From Rattus norvegicus (lineage: Eukaryota; Chordata; Mammalia; Rodentia; Muridae): DNA of 64,000 bases. This document shows positions 30,090-43,830 of the stretch, piece by piece. The notes beneath the pieces are model-generated. The model did no database searches and was not told the origin of the DNA. It saw only the letters and a list, made by a program, of their open reading frames with translations. Location of the stretch: positions 84,507,710 to 84,571,709 of the forward strand of contig NC_086020.1 of NCBI RefSeq assembly GCF_036323735.1, in the 5' to 3' direction. Position 1 is the stretch's first letter, and every line of letters begins with the position of its first letter. The position numbers and the translations under genes are program-made.

Positions 30090-30112
30090 ATAGACTGTGT
30101 GTATGTGTGTAT
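29893..30112. repeat. Compound (TG)n(GA)n array with higher-order copies
   Basis: GATCATAGACTGTGTGTATG occurs at 29946, 29999 and 30086, each followed or preceded by TG and GA runs. The repeat unit is therefore a whole TG-GA-ATCATAGACTG block, copied three times with spacing 53 and 87 bp. Confidence 0.9.
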
Positions 30113-32171
30113 GCAGTGATACAGAAGGACATTCAGGCTCAGTCCAGGGAGTTCTCGGGTATCCAGGGACCTTGAAATCTGGGAATCCTGTACTTAGACT
30201 GCTTTGTGAATCCCAAGGGCCCTTGGGAAAGGGAAAAGGAAAGAAGTTGGAACTTTGTGTGAGGATGGATTAGAAATAATGCAGTCTTGGGAAGCATGTG
30301 CCAGGCCAGAGAGCCTTGAAAGTCAGATGGAGGAGTTTTTGACAAGGTGGAAGGCTATAATTCATCAGCCCCATTAAGTCCTATCAGCTCTTACCTCAGT
30401 CAGTCACCTGAAAAGTGTTAGCACAAATACTCCTGAGGATGAATCTAGATGAAATTAACTTGGGTGCTGAGCACATACATCTGCCTCTCTGGCTCTGTGC
30501 TGAAGATGAAGGTCAATGTGGGATGTGATGCTACCTAGACCCTTTAGGGCCATAGAGACATGCCTCCACCAAACAGCTGCAAGCTACAGGATTTGCCTGG
30601 GAAGGGCTGTGTAATTAGGGTTTTCTCTTGCACCCAAAGAGCACAGGCAATCAACTCAAGACTGGAGTCTGAAGTTAATGAAACCTCTCTCCTGTTACCA
30701 TCTCTCTGCTAGCGAATGCATGGGAGAAGGAGACCTTTCCTCATGAGCTTCCACGGTGGTCCACATGCTATGCAGTCTCTCCGGCCATCTGGCCTTTGGC
30801 TGCCATTTTATTTGATGGGAGTCCTGGGGACCTGCGAGTTTGCCTGGTAAGCAGGGGAGTGAAAAATAGCATTCAATTTTAGGTGTGATCAGGGACATTC
30901 CTTCTAAGCGTGCTTAGAGGCATTGTGTGAGCATAAGTTTTGCCCCTCAAACCATGCATGATCTGGAGGTTTTCTGAAATAGAAGTGTCCATGTTTGAGA
31001 TGGAAAGTGCTCTATACCTAGGGATACGGGACTCCAAGGGGAGTGTAAGTGGGTGTTAGTGTCAGTTTTCATTTGTCAGTCACTGCGAAAGGAGTTTATT
31101 AAACTGCAAATTGGACACATTTGGTTAAAATTGGCTGTTATCCAATTAACATATTCATTTGTAATAGCGGGACCCAAGGTTATGGAAAAGCAATAGCTCA
31201 GGAATGTGTGTGTTTACCTGGGTCCTGTCTCCTGCTTTCTGAGGTCAACACAGGACATCATCAGTGTGCTTGGCTGGTGCCCTTCAGTTCACCTCTGTTG
31301 ATTTCCCACAGGGAGACAACGTGGGCTTTGCTCTTTTCATCGTCTTGAGGACTTCCACCATCCCCAGGGTAGAGGGTTTTGTGCCAGCTGACCTTCTGAT
31401 TAACCAGGGGAGGCATAAATGTAGGGGTTATCGATTGGCTTTGACTTTCCAGAAATAAGACAAAGGTGCTTTCTGCTGATGGCTAAAACTAATTACAACC
31501 CGGGACAGCTGGGCTTTCAGCATCTTAAAACAATGCCCTCAGGTCTCTCAGCAAATAAATAGAGTCTAAGAGTAAAGGGAGAATAAAATGAGGGTGAGGG
31601 AGGGACATGCTCTTCTTTATGACCTCTGCTATTGGACACTTGGAGCTGCGACTTCTCTTACAAAGGTTGATGCAGTGTCACGGCTGTGTTCCTTCAGATG
31701 GGGAACATGCACAGGGGCTATGTTCTTCCTAATGTCTGCTATTAAGTGGTACTTGGTGTCTCCAAGAACCCCATAGGCCTCTGTGTTCTGACCATGCATT
31801 TGGCTTCTGATTTTCTAAGGAGGTGACAAAGAAAATTCATATTTCTGGCTGCACAGTAGAATCAGAAGCAAAGTCCCTTTGGACAGTCTTGTCACCATCC
31901 TTCCTTGCCACCCACTCCCAGCATGCCTTCTACAGTATTCTTGCCTTCTGGATCAGTGTTGGCTGGCAGCCTGTGTGCTTGCTCAGCAGAGTAGGAGCTG
32001 GGGAGCTGAGAACCTGCCATCTGTTGAGTCCCTTGGTAGGCCCTGTGAACTGGCTCATCTCCTCATTTGGCTTGGTGTGCATTCTGAGTACCTCTCCCCC
32101 TCTCAACACACTACTGGCTGAGTTTTATGCCCAACAGCCTTATGCTCTTTCAATGACCATTTTGTGAAAAT
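30113..32171. other. Host DNA, nothing recognised
   Basis: About 2 kb without recognised exons or repeats. Confidence 0.3.
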
Positions 32172-32544
32172 TCCTCTGGTGACTTGAATGGGAATGACCC
32201 TCATGGCTCATATATTTGAATATTTGGTCTCCAGTTGGTGGAACTGTTTGGGAAGAGTTAGGAGGTGTGGCCTGGTTGGAGGAGGTGTATCACTGGAGGT
32301 GGGCTTTAAGGTTTCGAAAGCCCATGCCAGGCCCATTCTCTCCTTTTCTTTGACTCAGGCTTATGGATCAGATGTAAGCTCTCAGCTACTGCTCTAGTGC
32401 CATGCTTGCCTGCCTGCTGCCGGATTCCCCATTGTGTTGGTCATGGACTTACCCTCTGAAAGTGTTAGCAAATCCCCAATTAAATGCTTTCTTTTATGAG
32501 CTACCTTGATCATGTATGTCTTCAAAGCAATAAAAATTAAGACA
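32172..32544 (+). repeat. ORR1-like MaLR solo LTR
   Basis: GGAGGTGTGGCCTGGTTGGA, GGAGGTGTATCACTGGAGG, CCCCAATTAAATGCTTTC and a final AAAAATTAAGACA follow the order of ORR1 LTRs. It is diverged and no internal region adjoins it. Confidence 0.75.
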
Positions 32545-32779
32545 TCTCCTGAGTTTTTCACCAAGTTGCTTCAAAGTAAGAGGAACCTGATGATTCCAGC
32601 AGAATTGCTTAAGTTCTCAGGGAGCTACATATTTCTTCTGCCATTTTAGAACTGCTATTCTTATCTCACCCCAGATAAAAGTCCTTTTACCTGTTCTGGG
32701 GTCCCAGTTTTGTCTTGGACCTTGAATGTTTTCCCGAGACCCCAGTTTTGCTATGGCAAGGCACCATTTAATGCAGATA

Positions 32780-32910
32780 TTATGGTTGGTTTCAATGTCA
32801 ACTCACCACAAATTAGAATCACCTGAGCTTCACATGAAGCCATGGGAAGACCCACCCCAGCTGTAGGGAGTATCTTGAGATAGCAGATCAGATTCTAAGG
32901 GAAATCAGTA
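32780..32910 (+). repeat. Possible MT/MaLR fragment
   Basis: ATGGTTGGTTTCAATGTCAACTC and TTAGAATCACCTGAG resemble the start of MT-type LTRs. It is truncated and weak. Confidence 0.35.
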
Positions 32911-33329
32911 TAAGGAAGTTGATCTCATAGTTTGCTGGATTGCCCCCCACCCCTCTTGTCACTTGAGCTGGTTTACCCTGTAGTTGTTTCGTCTGACAAT
33001 TACTGATGATCCCCCATAGCAGCATCTCCAAGCTTTCATTGCAGGTGGAGAAAGTAACTCTCTAGAAATTTTCTGGGTACCCAGTGCCAGGTTGGGACTA
33101 CTGAGGCACCCCATGTTGTTGACTGAGTAATTGCCAGTTGTCAATCTCCAGTGAGAGACAGCTACTGTGGGACTACTCTGTTAAGATACCTAGCCTCAAG
33201 AACTAAGAACTGAGTTCTCAAAAATCTCAGGGGTAATTTGGCTATCATAATCATTTTAAAGTTCACTTAATAAATTTGACACACACACATATTCAACATG
33301 TATACATGTGTGCTCATGCTCATGCACCT

Positions 33330-33334
<5 letters not shown>

Positions 33335-33412
<78 letters not shown>
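33335..33412. repeat. (CT)n(CA)n microsatellite
   Basis: CT run (33335-33373) passing directly into CA (33374-33412). Confidence 0.97.
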
Positions 33413-33413
<1 letters not shown>

Positions 33414-34067
33414 CCCATTGATTCTGTCCCTCTGAAGAACATGACTAAAACAGTAGGTCTCCTTAGATTGATTAGCACTTTGCTTTGATCTTAGATGACA
33501 ATTCTAGATCCTCTCTAGTACTTGGAGTTTTGTTGACAATTGCTCCTACTCTTGATTCTTACTGACTTCTACTTCAGATCTCCCAATATTGCCTTCTGCA
33601 GATCATGTGTGGAAGTAGAACCATATGGCTCACACAAAGATAAGTCCCAGTTGGGTACCAAGAACCTGTAAATAGGCTACATGGAAAACAGGTCTTGAAG
33701 TCACAGATGGAATTCAAGTTGCCAATGAGCAGATAGAGACCTTAGCCAGATGGGCTCAGTCTTACCCAAGTGTTACCACCATCAGTGACTATGTTGTCAC
33801 AGTCGGATGGAAGTCAGAGTAATGCCATGTAGGTCCAACATGTCATTTATTCCTGGCTTTGAAGATGGAATCAGGTGCATCTAGTGGAACATTACTCATT
33901 GCTGCTATTGCTCTAGCCATAAGGACTATGATTATAGGCTCAAATCCATTCTGGTAGTGGGGATAGAGGGGTGGGGATTGCTTTAAGAATATAGTCCAGT
34001 TGCATTGGTTAGTATGAGCACTAATTGACTGATAGCTAACTACTGAGCCCTGACTGGGGAGCATGGT

Positions 34068-34172
34068 TGAGATAGCACTTTGCTATATAGCCCAGGCTGG
34101 ACTTGAATTTGAAGCAGTTCTCTTGCTTTGGCTTCTTGAAGTGCAAGAATTGTGACTATGAACCACCATGCC
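34068..34172 (-). repeat. B1-like SINE relic
   Basis: TATATAGCCCAGGCTGGACTTG and GTGACTATGAACCACCATGCC are the reverse complement of a diverged B1. Confidence 0.6.
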
Positions 34173-34639
34173 TTCATGCTATTTTCACCGATCCTCTGGA
34201 TATGTTAAAGCTATGTCCTGGCCTGAGGAATGTGCTCACCAGGGAAAGTGACATCAGCAAGAATGGAGCTAGTCAGGTGACCCAGAACTAGTGATGGAGT
34301 GCCATGGGCAGGAGAATGCATAGGTCTGAGCAAAAGGCGTAAGTATATGTTGAAGATTCTTACTGCATCAGCAACTGGACACATCTCTCTCCCATGTGTA
34401 GAAAGACATCTGTAGTACTTTGTGGAGGTCAGATGTGAGAGAGAGGGAAGTCGGGAGGGCACTGTGGAGGCTCTGAAGGACTGGCAGGTGAAAGGAAGGT
34501 GGTGGAGGTCAGAACTGTGGGGGTCATTGCACAGAGCTAGTCATTGAAGTCAAGATGGTTTAGAACTGGGAAGTGAGAGAGGAAGGTGTCTGCGTGGGTG
34601 GGAGTGCGTAAGATGCCTGCAGGATGGCATTCCTGTTGG

Positions 34640-35030
34640 TGCCCAGGGCTATGGTAACACATTGTCATGAACAGGATGGGTTAACATGACATCAGCTTAT
34701 CATCACATGGTTCTGGGGGCCAGAAGTCTAAGTGTCAGTGTCAGCAGAATTCATTTTTTGCTTGTTTTTGTTTTGTTAGGTGGCCTGCAGTAAAATTCAT
34801 TCTGTGCTCTTTCCTGCTTTGTATCTGGTAGCTTTGGTGGTTGATATCCTTTGACTTAGAGATAAACATTTCTAGTCTCTTCCTCTATTTTCACATAGCC
34901 TTCACTCCTCAGTATGTCTGACTTTCAGATCTCCCTCTGACTGCCTCTAAAAGGACACCTCTAGATTTAGAATCTATCCTAAATTCAGGATGAATTTACA
35001 TCCTTCATTTAATTATATTTTAAAGATGTG
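34640..35030 (+). repeat. Ancient mammalian interspersed repeat, family not assigned
   Basis: CACATGGTTCTGGGGGCCAGAAGTCTAAG, TTTTCACATAGCCTTCACTCC and TTCATTTAATTATATTTTAAAGATG occur in the order of an old repeat also common in the human genome. I cannot name the family with certainty. Confidence 0.4.
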
Positions 35031-35889
35031 ATTCCAAGCCATGCCACAGTCTGATGTTCTAGCTGGTTATAATATTAGAGGGAAGAGTACCATTGGTCAC
35101 AATCCTGTTCATACTTCAGCCAAAGAAGCAGTCTGTCAAAAAAGTCCCGAGTATAGTTTCAGGTATGTGGAATGTGGAGTGAGTGTCTGCAGTAAACATA
35201 CACAGAATTGGGAGCTGAGGAGAGGAACTTAGCATCACTGCTATATATCTGGTAATTATGGATAGATTTTACCATTCCCAGGGACCGTGTACAGTAAGGA
35301 AGTTAGAGGGACAATGATGGACTCTTAAAGAAGTGTTAGTTAGAAGACATAGAAGATGCAACATCCATTGATGTTAAAGAATGAGCATTCATGAGGATGG
35401 GTGGAAAACCATGAGTTGGTTCTATTGCTGATCAAAGACAAATGCTTCAAGAACGGGAGTCAAGTGCACTAGGGAAGCTAAGACAGTTGCTGAATTCTAG
35501 AGTCTTAGCAGCTGTGACTATATGGATGTGAATTACAAACAAAACACCATGTCATTTCTTCTTATCTGACTGAGTGCGTGCTCATATTGTCAGTGATGAT
35601 TGATAGTAATAAAGATGGTGTTTACAATGAGGAGTGACTTGGCTGCATGTTGGGATGCTCTGAATTCTGGTTGTAGCATTTGAATTTCATGGTAATTTCT
35701 CTAATTGGGCAAGGCAATACCCAAATGGTTCTAGTATCTCCTTACAAACCTCTGTCTGCTCTAAAGCTCCTAATTATCCCAATTATAAGGCTGTTTGAGG
35801 GTAAAAAGTAGCTAGAAATAAAACCATAGTAAATTAGCTTGGAACAACAAGCAGTTAAGAAACAAGCAGAAAAGTGGGGACATAATTTT
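35031..35889. other. Host DNA, nothing recognised
   Basis: No exon or repeat recognised. Confidence 0.3.
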
Positions 35890-36215
35890 GTGTCATTGTC
35901 TGAGGGCTAGAGAGATGGCTTGTGGGCAAAGTGCTTCCAGCATAAACATAAAGATCTGAGTTTGGATCTGAAGCACCCATGTAAAAGCTGGGCCCTGAGG
36001 TGAGTGTCTATAATCCCTGTGTTGAGAGGCAGAGGCGGGCAGATCCCCAGGCTTGCTGGCCACCTGACAAACAGGATTGGGACTCTTTGTCAGTGAGACA
36101 TTTCTTCTCCAAAAATAAGGCACAGAAGTGATTGGGCAAGACAACCTGATGATATTAACCTCTGGCTTGTACCCATTATACACAAGAGAGAGTAGATGTA
36201 CATGCATTCAGACAT
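35890..36215 (+). repeat. B-type SINE relic (B4 or B2/B3 related)
   Basis: It starts GAGGGCTAGAGAGATGGCTT and has AAAGTGCTTCCAGCATAAAC, GAGTTTGGATCTGAAGCACC and AGAGGCAGAGGCGGGCAGATC. These are the plus-strand order of a tRNA-headed SINE with a B1-like right part. A TG tract follows at 36221-36255. Confidence 0.55.
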
Positions 36216-36217
36216 AT

Positions 36218-36259
<42 letters not shown>

Positions 36260-36694
36260 TTGTGTTTGTATTGTCTCAGAAAAATGATTTGGCACCATGA
36301 ACCACTTATCTGGTAGTGATGGTTATTTCTTACAAGTGTTCAAGCCTGGTATGTTCTGTGCTGTTTAGTCATGGTTTCATCTTCCAATGTTAAACTGGCT
36401 GGGTCTCAAGTGCTTTTGTAAGGCCAACTCCTGAGAATTATGCTTTCATAATATGATTGGTCATCGCACTTGTTTGCCCAAGTCTGGAAGAACCAAAAAA
36501 TTCTGCCCATTGTTTGAAGCGGTTCTCAATGTCATAGACCTGTTTTGCCTTGACACTTGGGTGTGATTAGTTTGAAATTTAATTGTGGATACTAAATGTT
36601 TTCATTAGGATAGATAGGTCTTCCTGGGGCTGGAAATAACCCCAACATAATAAGGGGTGGGTGGATACTTTCTCTTGTGAACTAGGATGATGGA

Positions 36695-36830
36695 TACTAT
36701 GTTTTATTTTTAAAGATGACATCTGTCTCTCTAGTTGCCAAGGCTGAGTTGTCTTGAACTCTTCTTGGATTCAAGTGGTCTTGATTCTCAGTGTGGGAGA
36801 CTATAAGTTCACACTACTATGCCTGTTTTT
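36695..36830 (-). repeat. B1-like SINE relic
   Basis: GTTGCCAAGGCTGAGTTGTC, then TTGAACTCTTCTTGG and TTCACACTACTATGCC, is the reverse complement of a diverged B1/7SL-type repeat. Confidence 0.45.
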
Positions 36831-36990
36831 GACCATCTTGAGTGTACTATCCAGAATACATGGACTTCTAGGTGGCCACAGAAAAGGAAGAGAGACCGGG
36901 GCTCTTTCCTACTTGTCATTGGCTACAAACCAGCCTCACAATGGAGTTACATCTGAGTGGCTTAGGTAAGCAGTTTTCAATCTTCTCGCC

Positions 36991-37290
<300 letters not shown>

Positions 37291-37738
37291 GCAGCAGCAG
37301 CTGACAGTAACGACATGAATTCTTGTGTCAATCTAGAACTAGCATAATGAACACTGGTGACCTAAATCTTTCTGCCTCAGGCCGTGTTTAATTTTTCCTG
37401 GGTGCACCTGTTTTGGGTAACTCTCCCTTAAATCTACCCCTAACCCTGTCAATAGTTTTCCAGAGAAGCTTTTTCCAAGGATGTGTAAGTAAATGCACAA
37501 CTCAGGTGTTTGAGCCATCAAATGAGCTCATCCTACTTCCTTTCACAGCCCTTGACTGTTTTCCTAGCTCCAAGCCATGGTTCCACAAAACCAAACTATG
37601 TGAACTGTCCTTTTATAAACTGACTTGAACGTGTTAATTTGAGCAGCTGCTTGTTTTCTAGAAATGGCAGGAAATGGAGTCACCTTGGTTCTTGCCCCTA
37701 GAGTTGCTACTGCTCTACATACTCAGGTGTCAATTGCT

Positions 37739-37798
37739 CCTTGAGTCCTACCTCCCAAGGTCCTCTGTCCTTGAGTCCTACCTCCCAAGGTCCTCTGC
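37739..37798. repeat. Tandem duplication of 30 bp
   Basis: CCTTGAGTCCTACCTCCCAA plus ten bases is present twice head to tail. The copies differ only at the last base. It is not a microsatellite, so it is a small recent duplication. Confidence 0.9.
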
Positions 37799-38714
37799 CA
37801 GATCCTTGGGACCTAGTGGTGACTTAGGTTCAGTTTTTGCCATGGGAGCTCTACCTTAGTCAAAGAATCTCACAAACCAGGAGTCTGCTGTAGTCCCTCC
37901 TCCACTGGCCAAGGAGCCAGTGGGAGAGCAGAGATTTGGAAGGCTTCCTTGGCAGTCTTTCTAGGGGGTGAGTAGGAGTTTATCATCCCAGGCCATGTTC
38001 AAGGTAGGGTATGAATGCTACAGACAAAAAAATGGGCTATTAATCTGCAGGCATTCAGGAGTCTGTGGCTAACAGAGCCGAAAGCAGAGATTCACACTAT
38101 AACCCACGATCCATGCTAACAACACAGGGCCAGCCTTGCCTTGGCCTGGCATTATGGACATCTCAGACATAGATTTAATATTACTAAGCATTCTTAATTA
38201 GAATTTCCAACTGGTACCTGATAGATATACTAATTAAAAAGATTAAGAAAACCCATTAGCAGTGAATCACTAAACACTTCTTCAGGAAAGGCTGTCCTAG
38301 AAGGCTTCAGCAGAGAACACAGGGTGAAGCTGCTTCCTTGTGTTGAGTTCGGCATCCTTCTGTGGTCTGTGTCAGACATGTGTGAGTGAGATCCTGCTGA
38401 ACACTTGTGCTTCTTCACTGTACGGCTTTCCAGCTTTCTTCACATTGAAACATAGCCTCCCAAGTTTCATTTGGTAACTCATGGTAACATACCGGAAATT
38501 GAGAATAAGTGCAAAAGAATGATTGGGAGAGGAACCAAGTTAGTTGGGAGTGGGAACAGCTGGACACTGATTTAAAAACAGGTAGGTGGACATCTTTAGA
38601 ATGTTATCACAAAGTATGCATGCACCATATCCCGCATGCTATCCTCCATATAAATATTCACATACAGTATTTTTAAGACTTAATTTTTTGTGATTTTAAA
38701 TGGCATGTTACTAT
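37799..38714. other. Host DNA, nothing recognised
   Basis: No exon or repeat recognised. Confidence 0.3.
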
Positions 38715-38933
38715 TTTAATTGCATGTTTATGCATGTGTCTCTGAGTGGGTAAGGGTTTGTGCATATGAGTACAGATGCCCATGGAGGTCAGAAGAGGGT
38801 GTCAAAAAATCCCCTGGAGCGGAGCCACCAGGGCCTCTGGGCTTCCTGATGTGGGTTCTGGGAATCAAACACAGTCCTGTATTCGCAAGAGCAGTGCATG
38901 TTCTTTGCTGCTGAGCCATCTTGCTGGCCGCCA
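38715..38933 (-). repeat. B2/B3 SINE relic
   Basis: GATGCCCATGGAGGTCAGAAG, TGGGTTCTGGGAATCAAAC and GCTGCTGAGCCATCTTGCTG are the reverse complement of a B2/B3 body. Confidence 0.75.
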
Positions 38934-39379
38934 CATATTTATTAGTAGAACATTTAAAAAAGATTTCACTGTCTTCATCTCAGCCTCTCAAGGACTTTTG
39001 TCACTGCTGGCATTATCTAAGTTTATTGACAGATAAACAACAGATTGCTGGGGTCATTTGGCAGTTCCTGTCCAAGGCCTACTATGGAATGCTCTGGAAC
39101 AGAGCCCAGAACCCAGTTCTCCAGCCTGCTTCCTTGGCTATCATTTTCTTTCTTATCCTTAGCCTTTTGATTTCATGATTAATGAAAAATAATGGTTTTT
39201 CACTCATGCCCATTGTTCTTCAGCAGATTTATGAGTGAGCTGCTTGCTCTGATATAGAGAGGCTGTGTTACTGAAACATTTTCACATTAAGAAACGGGAC
39301 TTTCAGACCTAAGATGCTTATAACGAACAGACTCAACATCACTTAGAAGGGAATCCCCAAGCCTTTCTGTAATGATCCT

Positions 39380-39475
39380 GTGTAACCCAGGGCATCATGG
39401 GATAGCCCCACCTCTGTGTCCTCAAGTATGAAATTGGAACAATAAATTTGACAATCATCACAAAGCTACTCAGCT
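39380..39475 (+). repeat. Possible MIR fragment
   Basis: ACCTCTGTGTCCTCAAGTATG and AAATTGGAACAATAAAT resemble the central MIR core. Weak. Confidence 0.35.
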
Positions 39476-39967
39476 TCCATGTTTTGTTTTCAGTAAAGAA
39501 GGCTCCAGGGACTTGTCTGAGACTCTCACAGCTGCAAAGCCACCAACAACCTCAGAACAGAAGGTCCAGGTTCTTCCGAACTTTCTCTGTGGCTGAATAG
39601 TAGAATTCGATTTCTATATGAGACACCACTTTCATTGTTTATTCAAAACACAATTCAAATCAATATTTGTCAGAAACAAAGGGCAGCATGTGAAAAGCGA
39701 TTTTCTAAAAGGCCCCCAGACTATCAGTGCCAGCCTGACTTAGGCTATATTTAGAATACTGTGGGCTCCATTTGCCATGATGACATCTCCCTCTATTGTG
39801 TGGTGACCTTCATATTTATAGTAGTAACACTCTAATATTTTTGTCTTAGATGTAGCATACATTATTAAACCACTTGTTCCTAGAGAAGTACCCTGAGTCC
39901 ATCACTGGGAAGTAACTGAGTATATTGTATCTGGAATATTCGGTGGAGACTTGAGTGACAAAGAACT

Positions 39968-39970
<3 letters not shown>

Positions 39971-40021
<51 letters not shown>

Positions 40022-40270
40022 ATGTGTGTGATGTGTGTGCATGTGTTTGTGTATGTATATGTCTATGTACATATGCACACACATGTATATATGTATATAT
40101 ATATGATGTATATATATGATGTATATACACATGTACCTATATGCACACATATGTACGCATGAGTATGTGTATGTATCTGTGTATATATGTATATATACAT
40201 TTATACACACATGTATACACACATGCCTATACCTATATGCATACATATGTATATGTGTGTGTATGTATGT
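39971..40270. repeat. (AT)24 followed by TATG/TG-rich tract
   Basis: A perfect 48-bp AT run (39971-40018), able to extrude a cruciform, is followed by about 250 bp of degenerate TATG, CACA and TATA repeats. Confidence 0.95.
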
Positions 40271-43200
40271 AGGGTGGAAATAGAAAATGATGGCTAGAGG
40301 TGGGAGGGCTTGGCAGGCTTTGCAGGAGCTAGAGGGTGTAAGTGGAGCAGAACTAGAGACATAAATTTGATTCTAGAAACTTTGTGTGGTTTTGTGCACA
40401 AGGATAGAGTAATTTGGAGCCTTTAAGTATGTAACAGGTTCTGATAAAGCTCAATTTTACTTCAGCTAACATGGGCAAGCAGACTCAGAGTCAGTATCTC
40501 AGGGGACAACTGAAGTTGGAGCGTTTGCGCCCATTCAACCATCTCTTCTTCCCAGGTGCAGGCTGAAAGAAAAGGGTGTACTTCTCTTGACCTCAGCCTC
40601 ACTTTCTGGTTCTGGTTCTGACAGTTGGAGGCTTTGGAATTTTCTGTCCAAAGGGCCCCTGCATCCACAGTCAGTGTAGAGTATCTTCCCTAGGCCATCC
40701 TCTGCAGGGCATCCATCCTGGAGCGTGCCATCCCTAGGCCCTAGAGTTGATGTCGGACTGTACATGGAAGGATGGGAGGATGGCAAGAATGTCCACACAT
40801 GTGCACATAAACAGTTCTCAGAAATCATTGTTCATCTTGAATTTGACCTTCCTGGTCATTTAAAGCCTTGTTTGACAAAGTAATTAAATAGAAGCTGATT
40901 AACCTATATGTTTGTTGGCTTGAGACAGGAGAACGCACGGACCTGTATGTTTCTCTTGCCCTAAGAATTACGGGAGTGGGTATGATACTTAAAATACTTA
41001 AACCAGCATTCCATTATCCCGTGTGCTTTACAGCACATATTTGTGTGTAAATAATTGATGTGCCTCTCACATACTACCAGCTACTCACAGATTCTGAAAG
41101 AATTGTATGTAAGCGTGTTTAGCTGGCCTATATATTTCTATCTGAACTTGGAAGACAGCAGATTTGGCTGGGTCTCCTCAGGCAGTGCTTGCTCTCCTCC
41201 TGCTGCGTTAGGGAAAACATTCTGGAATCAGGACCTATGTAGTAGGCCCACTCTTGATCAAACTCTCCATATTCCCCACTCAATTCAGTTTCACAACCAA
41301 CCGTGAATCCCAAAAGTGTTCCCAACTTTTGTGGTTGGAGGAAAGGAAGAAAACATTTGGCACTGTTGATAACTCTGTCTTCATTTTAATGCTATGTGGA
41401 TTTAGAGACCTAGTAATAAGTTGTGGGACTCAGGAGTTTTCCCTGGTTGCTTTAAACTCTTTAATCACCATTGCAACATTTTGAGTTTTTTCTAAGGCTG
41501 TTAAATGAGAGATATGAGTTCTGAGATATGAAAGGATGGGGTGGGCAATCCACAGACATGGGTGAAATCTTAGACATTCTTGCTTCTTTGCATAGTATGC
41601 TTGGCTGTCTCCTTGGTGAGGAGAGGGTGGGTCATGTGTCTGTCACACACCCTAGTGAACCATTCTGTTGACTCTGAACATTTTTCCATTTCTTTTCTAG
41701 TTGTCACTAGATGTTTCTAGCTCTTGGACCCCAAATGACAACCTTAACGTTGAAAATAAATCCCAGGAACCAGTAATAAACTGACCCTACCCCAGGAACT
41801 TGTAATACACTCATAATTTAAACATCTTCTCTTGGAAGTGTCCCCTCCCCCCCATACAGACCAATATACCTAATAAGATTTTAAGTCAAAAAATATTTAA
41901 CTTGTCCTGGGAGAGATTTTAGTGTTAAGAAAATCAGATTTTCTCCATATTGTTATGGTAAGTAAATTACATTTCCTTTAAAATATTCCACATTTAGAAT
42001 TCTTTTCTTTCATTAGTCCAAAGCTGTAAGCTTGTACCATAGGCTGTCCCAGATCCCAAGCAATTGTGATAAATGAAGAGCTTATTGTAATCTATTTTGA
42101 TACACTTGATGTTTCAATATGTGTTGAGGGGGTCTCGGCACAGAAATGATTTCCCTGTTTTATGGGAACACACTTCCTGCCAACAAATTTTGCCAAGAAA
42201 TTAATCGTATGTCAAGAAATATTATTGGGTGAATGAGAAAACATGACACACCATCCTCTGGGACCCTACCTCAGTAATGCTCCCCCACGACACTTGAAAC
42301 CAAACCAGATTATTGTTAGAACAAACAGTTGATTGATTCCACAGCACTTGTCTTAGGAACTCCAGTGGAAAATGCATCTTTTTTCTGAAGATGTAGGGAT
42401 TGTGGGCAAGTGGTTCACTGGAATGATCATCCTACTGCCGAAGCCCCTTTCACAGGACCAGTTTGTATGATGACAGTTCATCTTACATTCCCAGATCTCC
42501 CTTTCCAGGTCCCATGGCTCCTAGGCAAAGGAATGTCTATAAATTGTCTTGAGTGCTGGGGGAATGGAGGAAGGGCAAGGATTGAAGAGGAAAGGGAATT
42601 CTTTTGGGAAAGTTTAAAATAAATTAAGTATATCTGATTACTAAAGGAAGACAGCTATACTTCAAGAAGATGGGAAATGTTCTGTACAAATCATTTTATG
42701 ATGATTAAGCAGTATGCTGTAATTTCTTTTCTAAATTGAATGGGCTACAGTGAAAAATGGTCCTTGGCCCACCCTGAACAATTGTGTCTCTCTGAAGGCC
42801 TCTACTGTGAATTGAGATTTTTAAATTAGATGAAGAAATAACAATGCATGAAGTTGCTTAGCAACCGTTATATATCTGTTAGTAATAGAGACTCCAAAAT
42901 GGATAAGATTAGGGTCACTTTCTGAGGATAAATAAACTAATTACTGGAGACAAAATTAAATGAGTCTCTAAAAAGCTAAACCTGGGCCAACATCATCTAC
43001 TCATTTATTTTTCGAGGAGAGACACTTTTATGATCGTGAGGGCTCATGACTTGGGTCAAAGTGAAGTTCTTTGCTCCTCAGGTGTCTAGGAGTCACTCTG
43101 GTGGGTAGGATGATCATGTGACCAAGCATCAGATACGCCATTAAGGAAGATCAGTGTGGCCTTTCTGTGGTCATTTTCATGGACGTAGATTACCTTCTAT

Positions 43201-43690
43201 GTACAGAGGTGGTGGGGTTTCCTTACTAGCAGGAGTTGACAGTAAAAGATGTCCCTAACTGCTGTCCCCAAATAAGATCTGTTTAGCAAGGGGCATAAGA
43301 CTTGGGAAAAATCTCAGCTCTTTGTACTAAGGCCCTTTGACAGACCAAAGAGACTCATTTTAGGCATTTTGTGGAAACGAAGACTCAATGCCATCAAAAG
43401 CTACATGTGAGATGCCTGTTCCCTGTTCGTACCCAGAATAGGGATCTGAAAGATAGGGTTAGCCAACCTACATAATAACACCATTCATTTTACCAACAAT
43501 GATTTCTACCAACTCTGTTGTCATTGCCAAACTCTTTGATTCAGAGCTAAGGGCTCTGGTTGGTAGGCTTCTTCAAGGGTCCTGAGAGGCTAACTATCTT
43601 CTGGAGTAAGATCTGTGACTGGGGTGTTGACACAATGAGTCACTTACCAGTTCTGAGATGACATTACTTATACAACAAAATGTGTTTTTG
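40271..43690. other. Host DNA, nothing recognised
   Basis: About 3.4 kb without a recognised exon, RNA gene or named repeat. Confidence 0.3.
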
Positions 43691-43691
43691 C

Positions 43692-43740
<49 letters not shown>

Positions 43741-43830
43741 CCTATCTATTATCTATCATCTATCTATCATCTATCTATCTACCTATCTATTATCTATCTA
43801 TCTATCTATCATCTATCTTATCTATCTACA
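43692..43830. repeat. (TCTA)n microsatellite
   Basis: Perfect TCTA units at 43693-43740, then interrupted TATC/ATC units to about 43830. Confidence 0.97.

Noticed and set aside
29893..30112. A CRISPR-like array of spaced repeats
   Set aside because: The spacers are TG/GA runs and the setting is mammalian; it is a compound microsatellite.
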